Assembly: GCA_001464215.1 (NCBI GenBank) | Contig: LNEZ01000041.1 | Location: 1 to 63,257 of the forward strand | Reading direction: 5' to 3' | Length of the DNA: 63,257 nt | Origin: Rhizobiales bacterium Ga0077548 | GTDB taxonomy: Bacteria > Pseudomonadota > Alphaproteobacteria > Rhizobiales > Xanthobacteraceae | In this document: positions 54,396 to 62,354 of the stretch, in pieces | How the letters are laid out: every line of letters begins with the position of its first letter | How positions within the stretch are numbered: position 1 is the first letter of the stretch | The notes under the pieces: generated by a model | Database searches by the model: none | What the model was told of the DNA's origin: nothing | The model's input: only the letters and a program-made list of their open reading frames with translations | Made by a program: the position numbers and the translations under genes

Positions 54396-55517
54396 ATGGA
54401 GTCCGCCGCCATTCACCGCATCCCGCAAACCGCCCAAGGGATTCTTCCCGCGCGGGCGATCCGCGAATTGGCGGACGCGAAGGCGATCGTCGCTGAACGC
54501 GCGTTCGACGCCGACCAGATCCAGCCGGCCTCGCTCGATCTCAGGTTAGGTGCGCGTGCGTGGCGCATCCGCGCGAGCTTTCTGCCGTCCGCGAAGACGC
54601 CGATCTCGGCGCGGCTCGAAGACCTCGCGCTGCATTCGATTTCGCTCAACGGCGACGGCACGGTGCTGGAGACCGGCTGCGTCTATATCGTCGAGGTGGA
54701 AGAACGCCTCGCGCTTCCCGATGACATCGCGGCAGCGACCAACCCGAAAAGTTCGACCGGACGCTTGGACGTTTTCACACGCGTGATCGGTGACCGCGTT
54801 GCAGCTTTCGATACGATCCCGGCAGGGTATTCCGGCACGCTTTATCTCGAAATATCCCCGCGCACGTTTCCGATTTTGGTCCGGCGCGGCTCACGGCTGT
54901 CGCAGGTTCGCTTCCGCCGCGGTCATGCGAAGTTAGATATGAAAGAATTGGCTGCGTTGCAGGCGCGCGAGACATTGGTCAGCGCGGCGGAGCCGGATTT
55001 GCTCGGCGGCGGTGTTGCGGTGTCGGTCGATCTCTCCGATTTCGGCAACGGCTATGCCGGTTTTCGCGCCAAGCGCCACACCGGTCTGATCGATGTCGAC
55101 AAGCGCGCGGGCTACGACGTGATGGATTTCTGGGAGCCGATCCCGGCGCATCCGTCGCGCCGCCTCGTGCTCGATCCGGATGCTTTTTATATTCTCGCTT
55201 CGAAAGAAGCGGTGCACGTACCGCCGGATCACGCGGCCGAGATGGTGCCGTTCGACCCGCTGGTCGGAGAATTCCGCGTGCATTACGCGGGTTTCTTCGA
55301 TCCCGGCTTTGGCCATGCGGCGGCGGGCGGTCATGGCGCGCGCGCAGTACTCGAAGTGCGTTCGCGCGAAGTTCCGTTTATTCTGGAAGACGGGCAGATC
55401 GTCGGCCGTCTGGTCTATGAGCGCCTGACCGAGCGGCCGGAAAAACTATACGGCGAAGTCGGCTCGAATTATCAGGCGCAGGGCCTGAAACTCTCCAAGC
55501 ACTTCAAGCCGCTTTAG
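54396..55517 (+). CDS. dcd: 2'-deoxycytidine 5'-triphosphate deaminase (long, two-domain form)
   Basis: About 373 aa, twice the length of enteric Dcd, with two dUTPase-like folds, as in alphaproteobacteria. Domain 1 has LALPDDIAAATNPKSSTGRL, DVFTRVI and the PAGYSGTLYLEISP segment. The second domain (about 200-373) contains VGEFRVHYAGFFDPGFGH. It deaminates dCTP to dUTP for dTTP supply. ATG 54396 is preferred; a GTG three codons upstream is possible. It diverges from metZ. Confidence 0.93.
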   Translation: MESAAIHRIPQTAQGILPARAIRELADAKAIVAERAFDADQIQPASLDLRLGARAWRIRASFLPSAKTPISARLEDLALHSISLNGDGTVLETGCVYIVEVEERLALPDDIAAATNPKSSTGRLDVFTRVIGDRVAAFDTIPAGYSGTLYLEISPRTFPILVRRGSRLSQVRFRRGHAKLDMKELAALQARETLVSAAEPDLLGGGVAVSVDLSDFGNGYAGFRAKRHTGLIDVDKRAGYDVMDFWEPIPAHPSRRLVLDPDAFYILASKEAVHVPPDHAAEMVPFDPLVGEFRVHYAGFFDPGFGHAAAGGHGARAVLEVRSREVPFILEDGQIVGRLVYERLTERPEKLYGEVGSNYQAQGLKLSKHFKPL

Positions 55518-56392
55518 CTCTTCTTCCTTCGTCCACCCTTCAGCGCGCGAACTTCAGTTCGCAATTCGCGAATTTCCGCGAGCAGTAGCGTTTCCTTGTC
55601 GCTTAATTCTTCGATCGCCTTTCGCTCCTCACGGTGTTCTTTCATCTCCGCCTCGCGGATTTTATCGGCTTCGCTCTGCATCGCCGTCACGATGATCGCG
55701 ATGAAGAGGTTCAAGACCGTGAAAGTTGTCGCGAGAATATAGGGGATGAAAAACAGCCATGCATAGGGATGCGTCTGCATCACCTTGTTTGCGAGTTCGT
55801 TCCAGCCCTCCAGCGTCATCACCGTGAAGAGCGAGTAAGCCGAGCGGCCCATGGTGCCGAACGCTTCCGGCACAGCTTCACCGAACAAATTCGTCGCCAT
55901 CACGGCGAAGCAGTAATAAACAAGCGTCAAGAGAAACGCGATTGCGCCGATGCCGGGCATCGACTGAATGAGACCGCCGACCACGCGGCGCAGCGTCGGC
56001 ACCGCGGAGACGAGACGCAGCACCCGCAGGATGCGGAGCGCACGTAACACTGAAAGTGGCCCGGTCTGCGGCATCAGCGAAAGCGTGATCACGATGAAAT
56101 CGAACACGTTCCACGGATCGCGAAAGAAACCGCGCCCTGTCACGATCAGGCGGACCAGAACTTCGACGACGAAGATCCCGAGCAGCGTATGGTCGAGCAG
56201 TTCGAGCCACCAGCCGTAGCGTGCCATCAGCGACTGGCTGGTCTCAAGCCCGAGCACCAGCGCGTTCAGGATGATGAGACCGGCGAGGATGCGCTCGGTG
56301 GTCGGATGCTCGAGCAGGTGCCGTGTCTTCTCGAGCGGCGCACCGCCCCACGTCGCCTTGATCAGACGTTTCTGATTTACGCGCTTTGCCAC
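55514..56392 (-). CDS. Voltage-gated ion channel (NaChBac-like), paralogue 1
   Basis: A 292-aa six-helix channel subunit. S4 (about 112-137) has arginines every third residue (R117, R120, R123, R126). The pore loop reads TLEGWNE (193-199), comparable with TLESW in NaChBac-type sodium channels, so a homotetramer with a four-glutamate filter is expected. S6 (LNLFIAIIVTAMQSE) is followed by a coiled-coil C-terminus (about 240-290). Ion choice is not proven. The neighbour upstream is a paralogue. Confidence 0.85.
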   Translation of the reverse strand: MAKRVNQKRLIKATWGGAPLEKTRHLLEHPTTERILAGLIILNALVLGLETSQSLMARYGWWLELLDHTLLGIFVVEVLVRLIVTGRGFFRDPWNVFDFIVITLSLMPQTGPLSVLRALRILRVLRLVSAVPTLRRVVGGLIQSMPGIGAIAFLLTLVYYCFAVMATNLFGEAVPEAFGTMGRSAYSLFTVMTLEGWNELANKVMQTHPYAWLFFIPYILATTFTVLNLFIAIIVTAMQSEADKIREAEMKEHREERKAIEELSDKETLLLAEIRELRTEVRALKGGRRKKS

Positions 56393-56458
56393 GAGATGAC
56401 CTCTGCCGGGTTACTGCGGCGGCATTAGAGCAGGGAAATATCCGAAGGCAAGCGGCCT

Positions 56459-57247
56459 TTACTTCCGGGTACTCAGCTCTCCGCGTAGCGACGTAACCTC
56501 TGCGCGTAGCGCGCGCAGTTCGATGACAAGCGCCGCCTGTTCCGCCTGTTCTATCTTGCGGCTCTCGGCCTGTTCGGCTTCGTGTTCAGACTGCATCGCG
56601 CTGACGACAATACCGATGAAGAGGTTCAGCACCGCGAACGATGTGACGACGATATAAGGAATGAAGAACAACCAAGCATAGGGATATTTTTCCATCACCG
56701 GGCGTACGATGCCGTCCGCCCAGGCTTCCAGCGTCATTATCTGGAATAGCGTGAAGATCGACGAGGTAAGATTTCCGAAATAGTTTGGAAAATCTTCGCC
56801 GAAAAGTTTTGTCGCCATGACCGCGAAGACATAAAAGATAAGCAAAAGTAGCGCGACAACCGAGCCCATGCCGGGCAGCGCGCCGATCAGCCCTCCGACG
56901 ACCCGCTTTAGGGAAGGTACCGCCGTGATTAGGCGCAGTACGCGCAGGATGCGCAGCGCTCGCAGCACCTGCAATGGGCCTGTCGCGGGAATTAACGCGA
57001 TCGCGATGACGAGAAAGTCAAAAATACTCCATGCGTCGCGGAAGAACGCGGTCCGTTGCACAAATATGCGCGCAAGTATCTCGATAACGAATATCGCCAG
57101 AATAATCTGGTCGAGCCAGAGCAGGAGCCAGCCGTAAGACGCTGTGACGGAAGGATAGGTTTCAAGCCCAAGGATGATGGCGTTGATCACGATCAGGATT
57201 ATGATCGCGCGCTCCAGCCTCGGATCGGTAATCAGCGATTTGAGCAC
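56459..57247 (-). CDS. Voltage-gated ion channel (NaChBac-like), paralogue 2
   Basis: A 262-aa six-helix channel subunit, clearly homologous over its length to paralogue 1. S4 has R96, R99, R102 and R105; the filter reads TLEAWAD (172-178); S6 (LNLFIGIVVSAMQSE) and a C-terminal coiled coil follow. It lacks the N-terminal extension of about 28 residues found in paralogue 1. The two lie head-to-tail 66 bases apart, indicating tandem duplication, and could form heterotetramers. Confidence 0.85.
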   Translation of the reverse strand: MLKSLITDPRLERAIIILIVINAIILGLETYPSVTASYGWLLLWLDQIILAIFVIEILARIFVQRTAFFRDAWSIFDFLVIAIALIPATGPLQVLRALRILRVLRLITAVPSLKRVVGGLIGALPGMGSVVALLLLIFYVFAVMATKLFGEDFPNYFGNLTSSIFTLFQIMTLEAWADGIVRPVMEKYPYAWLFFIPYIVVTSFAVLNLFIGIVVSAMQSEHEAEQAESRKIEQAEQAALVIELRALRAEVTSLRGELSTRK

Positions 57248-57356
57248 AGCGGCAGGCTCCGTAATGAAAGCAAGAATCGGCTTCCAGTATAACGCACCGG
57301 GCCGTGCGTTGAACGCCGCTTGCCCGGCCTTTCCGGCTTGATATGATTATGCGCGC

Positions 57357-57430
57357 GCGGGTGTAGCTCAATGGTAGAGCAGTAGCTTCCCAAGCTTCAG
57401 ACACGGGTTCGATTCCCGTCGCCCGCTCCA
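57357..57430 (+). tRNA. tRNA-Gly (anticodon CCC)
   Basis: Acceptor GCGGGTG (57357-57363) pairs with CGCCCGC (57420-57426), with one G-U pair. The D arm is GCTC/GAGC. The anticodon stem GTAGC/GCTTC closes loop TTCCCAA, but position 28-42 is a U-U mismatch and position 29-41 pairs. The T arm is ACGGG TTCGATT CCCGT; CCA is encoded. The 3' half carries the two weak pairs and appears to have been replaced by an integrated element (see the fragment at 58433). Confidence 0.93.
57387..57396 (+). repeat. att core, left copy (in the tRNA-Gly anticodon loop)
   Basis: TTCCCAAGCT within tRNA-Gly is repeated exactly at 58433-58442. The anticodon loop is a usual crossover site for tyrosine integrases, so this is read as one att junction of the islet. 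Confidence 0.65.
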
Positions 57431-57557
57431 TTCTTCAAAATTATCAACACGTTACGCACAACGTAAGCATTTCAAGAACGACAGCTTTTTGAAAAGTTGT
57501 TCTCAATTTCATTATCTGAAATTGCGTTGCAAAGAAGTTCTATTGACACGTATGTCC

Positions 57558-57574
57558 GTGCCAAAACGTGCCAA
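57558..57574 (+). repeat. Paired GTGCCAA repeats, left end of the islet
   Basis: Two CGTGCCAA copies (core GTGCCAA at about 57558 and 57568) 10 bases apart. A similar pair lies at 58376-58393. Such arrays flank tRNA-integrated islands and may be integrase arm sites. Confidence 0.5.
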
Positions 57575-57611
57575 GTTTTATGAATGGAATCCTAGTTTAC
57601 TGCGGTCCAAT

Positions 57612-58247
57612 TCATCTACTTCGAAAGCGGAGGATGGCAACCGATCCAATGCCACTAAATAAAAGCACCCAGTCCTGTGGCACGCCAAGAAGAAAAGCCG
57701 CGGTACCTCCGATGATCGACCAAAGCACTGGAATGGCCAAAAGCCATGACGGCACGCGCGAAGTAGTGAGGAGCAACATACCAAATGTGAAGAGCGTTAC
57801 CGGGCACGGTGTAAAACCAAACGCGGGGACGCCGATTGCTGGATGGCCAAGCAAAATCCCAATCACAAAGTATGCAACAATAGCATAGATCGCCAGTAGC
57901 AGCCCCGCCCAGCCTGAGAAGTCATTGCTAAAACCGAATTCTAAAGTTGAACGAACGGTCGCAACGTAGGCGAAAGCTAAACCCTGGATTACAAATAGTG
58001 CGCCAAATAGGTACGCCGCATTGTTGATCGCGGCAAAGAAAGCCATATGGTAGAGTAGGCCCGTCGCAAGCCACATTGCCGCGAGAACTATTGTTATGAA
58101 GCTGTGATTCCAGCGCGGACGAGTGAAGACAATAACGAGCGCAATGACGGCTAACGCGTATGCGAGAATCTGCAACGGCCAAATCGCCCCGCCATGGGCA
58201 ATAAAGACGTCGAAAAACTGCTGCTTCGTAAAAGGTAACATATGCAT
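57612..58247 (-). CDS. DUF6064-like membrane protein within the islet
   Basis: A 211-aa protein with about seven membrane helices. It begins MHMLPFTKQQFFDVFIAHGG and shows the family-like WPLQILAYALAV and GFTPCPVTLFTFGMLLL segments; the assignment to DUF6064 is from memory of the pattern. Function unknown. The base composition is visibly more A+T-rich than that of neighbours, in line with acquisition with the islet. A second ATG lies two codons in. The 57431-57611 gap behind it holds only the repeats. Confidence 0.7.
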   Translation of the reverse strand: MHMLPFTKQQFFDVFIAHGGAIWPLQILAYALAVIALVIVFTRPRWNHSFITIVLAAMWLATGLLYHMAFFAAINNAAYLFGALFVIQGLAFAYVATVRSTLEFGFSNDFSGWAGLLLAIYAIVAYFVIGILLGHPAIGVPAFGFTPCPVTLFTFGMLLLTTSRVPSWLLAIPVLWSIIGGTAAFLLGVPQDWVLLFSGIGSVAILRFRSR

Positions 58248-58375
58248 ATCTTGGCGAATATGAAATCAATGAAATGAATTGCAGCTAGAGTCGTTGACAC
58301 AGATCAAATGGCGACAAGAAGAAAATCCGCGACATATCTAGTTCACATAGCCTCACAATCTTACTCGCAGAAGCT

Positions 58376-58393
58376 GTGCCAAATCCGTGCCAA
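58376..58393 (+). repeat. Paired GTGCCAA repeats, right end of the islet
   Basis: GTGCCAA at 58376-58382 and 58387-58393, 11 bases apart, the counterpart of the left pair. The region between the DUF6064-like start and this site (58248-58375) shows no gene. Confidence 0.5.
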
Positions 58394-58432
58394 ATGGTTG
58401 TAAGTCATTGGGATTGCTTTATTGACGACTGA

Positions 58433-58476
58433 TTCCCAAGCTAACGACGAGGGTTCGATTCCCTTCACCCGCTCCA
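58433..58476 (+). pseudogene. Displaced 3' half of tRNA-Gly (att right end)
   Basis: TTCCCAAGCT followed by a variable segment, T arm GAGGG TTCGATT CCCTT, acceptor strand CACCCGC and TCCA: a complete tRNA 3' half with no 5' half upstream. If joined to the 5' half of tRNA-Gly at 57357-57386, it would pair better than the present half: it restores U28-A42 and U6-A67. It therefore looks like the original 3' end. Confidence 0.75.
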
Positions 58477-58494
58477 GCGTCTGGCGGAAGCAAA

Positions 58495-59538
58495 ATGAAC
58501 CGGCGGAAATTCGTAGCAGGCGTACTTACTACGCCATTGGTATTTTCAACGCGCGCTTTCGCGCAGGCAGCGCCGGTCTTCATCGGCGATATGCACACGC
58601 ATTCGTTCTTTGCCGAAAGCAAGTATCATTTTCGCCCGCTGGCGAAGGCAATGGCCTCCGGCAATGCAAGCCTCATTGCCTGGTCGCTGGTCGGCGATCT
58701 GCTCTGGTTTGATGTCAAAACCTATAAGGAAAAAGCGAAGCCTGCGCCGGGCGAGACCTTTGGCTGGTTTCAGCGCGAGCTTAACCGCATCAAGGGTCAC
58801 ATTGCCGAGCAGGGGCTGGGCACGGTTCGAACGCCGAAAGATGTCGATCTGGCGCTGCAGGGGAAACCGCACGTGCTGTTGTCGGTCGAAGGCGCGAGCT
58901 TCATCGAAAATGACGCTACGCGAGTGAAATCCGCGCATGATGCCGGCATCCGCCAGTTGCAGCTCGTGCATTTCACAAGCAATTCGCTCGGCGACATTCA
59001 AACTTCGCCCGGACAGCACAAAGGCCTGAGCGAGGTCGGCAAGCGTGTCGTTACGGAATGTAACCGCCTCGGCGTACTCGTCGATCTCGCACATTGTTCG
59101 GAAGCGACGACCAAAGATGCGCTCGCTAACTCGCGGGTGCCGATGGTCTGGTCGCACGGCTCGGTGACGAAAGCGAAGTCTGCCGCTAACGAAGGACCGA
59201 TCTGGCGGCGGCGGCAGCTTCCGCTCGATCTCGCGAAAGAAATCGCGGGCAAAGGCGGCGTGGTCGGTTTGTGGGCGCTTGCACCGGATGTCGGCAAAAC
59301 AGCCGAGAATTACGCAGACCGTATGCTGGAACTCTCAGAATGGCTCGGCGAAGATCACGTTGCCTTCGGCACCGACATCAACGGTCTCGGGCTTTATGCG
59401 ACGATGAAAGAGTTCGCGGAGTACAAGGTCATTATCGAACATTGGCGGCGCAAGGGCGTGTCCGAGGCGCGCATCACGAAGCTTGCGATCGGCAATTATG
59501 CCCGCGTGCTGAAGGCCGCGATGGACGCGCGTGCCTAG
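58495..59538 (+). CDS. Exported dipeptidase, peptidase M19 (renal dipeptidase) family
   Basis: A 347-aa protein with a Tat-like signal ([25 protein letters not shown]; the twin-arginine context is RRKF). The metal-dependent hydrolase fold has the MHTHSFF metal motif, a SVEGASFIE segment (the bridging glutamate), [19 protein letters not shown] and the GTDINGL aspartate motif. It likely cleaves dipeptides in the periplasm. It begins 18 bases after the tRNA fragment, so the islet separates it from the tRNA-Gly it once followed. Confidence 0.87.
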   Translation: MNRRKFVAGVLTTPLVFSTRAFAQAAPVFIGDMHTHSFFAESKYHFRPLAKAMASGNASLIAWSLVGDLLWFDVKTYKEKAKPAPGETFGWFQRELNRIKGHIAEQGLGTVRTPKDVDLALQGKPHVLLSVEGASFIENDATRVKSAHDAGIRQLQLVHFTSNSLGDIQTSPGQHKGLSEVGKRVVTECNRLGVLVDLAHCSEATTKDALANSRVPMVWSHGSVTKAKSAANEGPIWRRRQLPLDLAKEIAGKGGVVGLWALAPDVGKTAENYADRMLELSEWLGEDHVAFGTDINGLGLYATMKEFAEYKVIIEHWRRKGVSEARITKLAIGNYARVLKAAMDARA

Positions 59539-60596
59539 CGCGCGAGCGAGCGGCCCGTGGCCTTGTCGAATAGCTGCACGGCCTGCGCGTCGATCGAAAG
59601 CCGCATCTCTTTATTCTCATGCACCGTTCCGGAAGCAGGGATCGCGACGATGATCGGAGTCGAACCGAAATTTCCGTGCAGCAGGCGCGTGGCACCCAGT
59701 TCCTCGACAAGCTCGGGTGTGAACGAAGTGCCGCCGCTGCTTGCCGTATGAATGTCTTCCGGGCGGATGCCTACTTCCACTTCGCCTGACGCCGAAAACC
59801 GCTTGGCATCGAACGGTAGTTTGCCGCCGGGGGTTTCGACCACGCCGGGCTCAACGATTTTTCCGGTCATCAAATTCATCGCCGGCGAACCGATAAAGGA
59901 GGCAACGAAGCGGCTCGCGGGATGCTTGTAAACCTCGCCCGGCGCGCCGATCTGTTCGATCCGGCCGGAATTCATAACCACGACCTGATCGGCGAGCGTC
60001 ATCGCCTCGACCTGATCGTGCGTGACGAAAATAGAAGTCGCATTTAGCCGGTTATGCAGGCGCTTGATCTCGAGCCGCATGGTGACGCGCAGTTTTGCGT
60101 CGAGATTGGATAGCGGCTCGTCGAACAGAAACACCTGCGGCTCGCGCACGATCGCGCGGCCCATGGCAACGCGCTGACGCTGACCGCCGGAAAGCGCACG
60201 TGGCTTGCGCGTAAGATATTCCTCGATGGCAAGCAATACCGCGGCCTCGCGCACGCGCTTGTCGATCTCGGGTTTCGGCATACCGCGATTCCGCAACCCA
60301 TAGGCCATGTTGTCGTAAACGCTCATGTGCGGATAAAGCGCGTAGTTCTGGAACACCATCGCGATATCGCGGTCGGCAGGTTCGATTTCGTTCACAACGC
60401 GCTCACCGATCTTGCAGGTGCCCGACGTGATCGTCTCGAGACCCGCGATCATGCGGAGCAACGTCGATTTTCCGCAGCCCGAAGGGCCGAGCAGCACCGT
60501 GAACGAGCCGTTCGGCACGGTCAGCGAAACATCGCGCACTGCCTCGACGCCGCCGGCATAAATCTTCTTGATGTTGGTCAGTTCGACGGTCGCCAT
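59535..60596 (-). CDS. ugpC: sn-glycerol-3-phosphate ABC transporter ATP-binding protein UgpC
   Basis: A 353-aa ATPase of the UgpC/MalK type: Walker [10 protein letters not shown] (37-45), signature [15 protein letters not shown], Walker [13 protein letters not shown] and a C-terminal TOBE domain (about 280-345). Order ugpB-ugpA-ugpE-ugpC identifies the substrate as glycerol-3-phosphate or its diesters. It overlaps the dipeptidase 3' end by a few bases. Confidence 0.92.
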   Translation of the reverse strand: MATVELTNIKKIYAGGVEAVRDVSLTVPNGSFTVLLGPSGCGKSTLLRMIAGLETITSGTCKIGERVVNEIEPADRDIAMVFQNYALYPHMSVYDNMAYGLRNRGMPKPEIDKRVREAAVLLAIEEYLTRKPRALSGGQRQRVAMGRAIVREPQVFLFDEPLSNLDAKLRVTMRLEIKRLHNRLNATSIFVTHDQVEAMTLADQVVVMNSGRIEQIGAPGEVYKHPASRFVASFIGSPAMNLMTGKIVEPGVVETPGGKLPFDAKRFSASGEVEVGIRPEDIHTASSGGTSFTPELVEELGATRLLHGNFGSTPIIVAIPASGTVHENKEMRLSIDAQAVQLFDKATGRSLAR

Positions 60597-60603
60597 CTAG
60601 ATA

Positions 60604-61452
60604 CTACTTTTCGGTTTCTACCAGGCCTTTGACGAACCAGCGCTGCATCAGCACCACCACCATCACCGGAGGCAGCATCGCGAGCATCGCGGTGGCCAAC
60701 ACCACGTTCCATTCGGTGAGTGCGTCGGCGGTAACGATCATCTTCTTGATGCCGATCACGATGGTCTGCATATCGTCGCGGGTGGTAATCAGGATCGGCC
60801 AGAGATACTGGTTCCAGCCATAGATAAAGAGAATGACGAAGAGGGCGGCGATGTTCGTGCGCGAAAGCGGCAGCACCGTATCCCAGAAAAAGCGCAACGG
60901 TCCGGCGCCATCGAGCTTCGAGGCTTCGACCAGTTCGTCCGGGATGGTGAGGAAAAACTGCCGGAAGAACAGCGTTGCCGTCGCAGACGCGATCAGGGGA
61001 ATCGTCAGCCCGGCATAGCTGTCGAGCAGGTTCAGGTCCGCCGCGATTTTATAGGTCGGGTAGATGCGCACCTCGACCGGCAACATCAGCGTGATGAAAA
61101 TGAGCCAGAACGCCGCCATCCGCAGCGGAAACTTGAAATAGACCACCGCGAAAGCGGAAATGATCGAGATCGCGATTTTCCCGAGCGCGATCGTGCAGGC
61201 CATGATGAAACTGTTGACGAGCATGGTCGCGACCGGCTCGCGCGTACTGCCCGAAGACCCGACGAACAACGTCTTGTAATAGGTCTCGAAGAAAATCGGG
61301 CCCGGCGTCAGCGGCATCTGGCCGTTGGCAGTGATTTCCTGCGGATGTGTGGAGCCGACAAAACAGAGATAGACCGGGAACGCGACGATTGCGACGCCCA
61401 GCGTCAGGATTATATAAGGTACGACGCGGCCTAAGCCCCGATGCTCGACCAT
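60604..61452 (-). CDS. ugpE: sn-glycerol-3-phosphate ABC transporter permease UgpE
   Basis: A 282-aa permease with six helices and the EAA loop (ELVEASKLDGAGPLRFFWDTVLP). It begins [20 protein letters not shown]; the ATG overlaps the ugpA stop as TGATG. The FVGSTHPQEI and WNQYLWPIL stretches are typical of UgpE. Confidence 0.93.
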   Translation of the reverse strand: MVEHRGLGRVVPYIILTLGVAIVAFPVYLCFVGSTHPQEITANGQMPLTPGPIFFETYYKTLFVGSSGSTREPVATMLVNSFIMACTIALGKIAISIISAFAVVYFKFPLRMAAFWLIFITLMLPVEVRIYPTYKIAADLNLLDSYAGLTIPLIASATATLFFRQFFLTIPDELVEASKLDGAGPLRFFWDTVLPLSRTNIAALFVILFIYGWNQYLWPILITTRDDMQTIVIGIKKMIVTADALTEWNVVLATAMLAMLPPVMVVVLMQRWFVKGLVETEK

Positions 61453-62333
61453 CAATACGCCACCCTGCGTTCGATGAAACGGAACTGCACTGCGGTCAGT
61501 GCTACCACCATGATCATCAAGATCACGGATTGCGCGGCCGAAGAGCCTAAGTTTCCGCCGAGGCGGCCGTCGAAGAAAACTTTATAAACGAGCGTTTCCG
61601 TTGCCTTGGAAGGTCCGCCTTGCGTCATCGCATCGATGATGCCGAAGGTATCGAAGAACACATAGACGATGTTCACGACCACGAGAAAGAAGATCGTGGG
61701 TGACAACAGCGGAAGAATGATGGTCCAGAAGCGCCGCGCGGGCGACGCGCCGTCGATCGCCGCGGCCTCGATCACCGCGCGCGGAATCGATTGCAGGCCC
61801 GCGAGGAAGAAGAGAAAGTTGTAGCTGATCTGCTTCCAGGTGGACGCGAGCACGACGAGGGTTAGCGCGTCGTTGCCGTTGAGTAACGGATTCCAGTTCC
61901 AGCCCATCGCGCGGATGCCCTGCGCGACCACGCCGAGCGAAGGCTGGAACATGAAAATCCACAACACGCCCGCCACCGCAGGCGCGACCGCGTAAGGCCA
62001 AATCAAAAGTGTTTTATATACGCTCGCGCCCTTAATGCTCTTGTCGGCTTGTACTGCGAGTAAAAGTGCGAGCGAGAGTGACAACCCCGCGACCATGATC
62101 GCAAACACGGCGGTCGTGAGCATGGTGCGGTAGTAGCCGGTGTCTTCGAACAGTTCTTTATAGTTTTCGAACCAGACGAAGCTGGTGTTCAGGCCGAAGG
62201 CGTCTTGCAGGAGAAATGACTGCCATAGCGCTTGGCTCGCCGGCCAATAGAAGAAGACCGCGACGACAAAAAGCTGCGGCAAAAGCAGGAGATAGGGGAG
62301 CGACTTGCCCCCGAATATCGCCCGCTTTTGCAT
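61452..62333 (-). CDS. ugpA: sn-glycerol-3-phosphate ABC transporter permease UgpA
   Basis: A 293-aa permease with six helices, start [23 protein letters not shown] loop ([27 protein letters not shown]) and the [15 protein letters not shown] segment ([14 protein letters not shown]). It is second in the ugp operon, 21 bases after ugpB, and translationally coupled to ugpE. Confidence 0.93.
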   Translation of the reverse strand: MQKRAIFGGKSLPYLLLLPQLFVVAVFFYWPASQALWQSFLLQDAFGLNTSFVWFENYKELFEDTGYYRTMLTTAVFAIMVAGLSLSLALLLAVQADKSIKGASVYKTLLIWPYAVAPAVAGVLWIFMFQPSLGVVAQGIRAMGWNWNPLLNGNDALTLVVLASTWKQISYNFLFFLAGLQSIPRAVIEAAAIDGASPARRFWTIILPLLSPTIFFLVVVNIVYVFFDTFGIIDAMTQGGPSKATETLVYKVFFDGRLGGNLGSSAAQSVILMIMVVALTAVQFRFIERRVAY

Positions 62334-62354
62334 AGGCTGGCCTTTACTTACTTC

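Larger units (their letters stand above)
57397..58442. mobile_element. Integrated islet (about 1 kb) at tRNA-Gly, integrase lost
   Basis: Bounded by the two TTCCCAAGCT copies. Inside lie the 3' half of the present tRNA-Gly, a pair of GTGCCAA repeats near each end, and one A+T-richer gene (DUF6064-like). No integrase or fragment of one is visible, so it looks like a decayed or deleted genomic island. Lower G+C and different codon use than flanking genes support transfer. Confidence 0.62.

Noticed and set aside
58433..58476. A second functional tRNA-Gly
   Set aside because: Only the 3' half exists; no acceptor 5' strand or D arm lies upstream.
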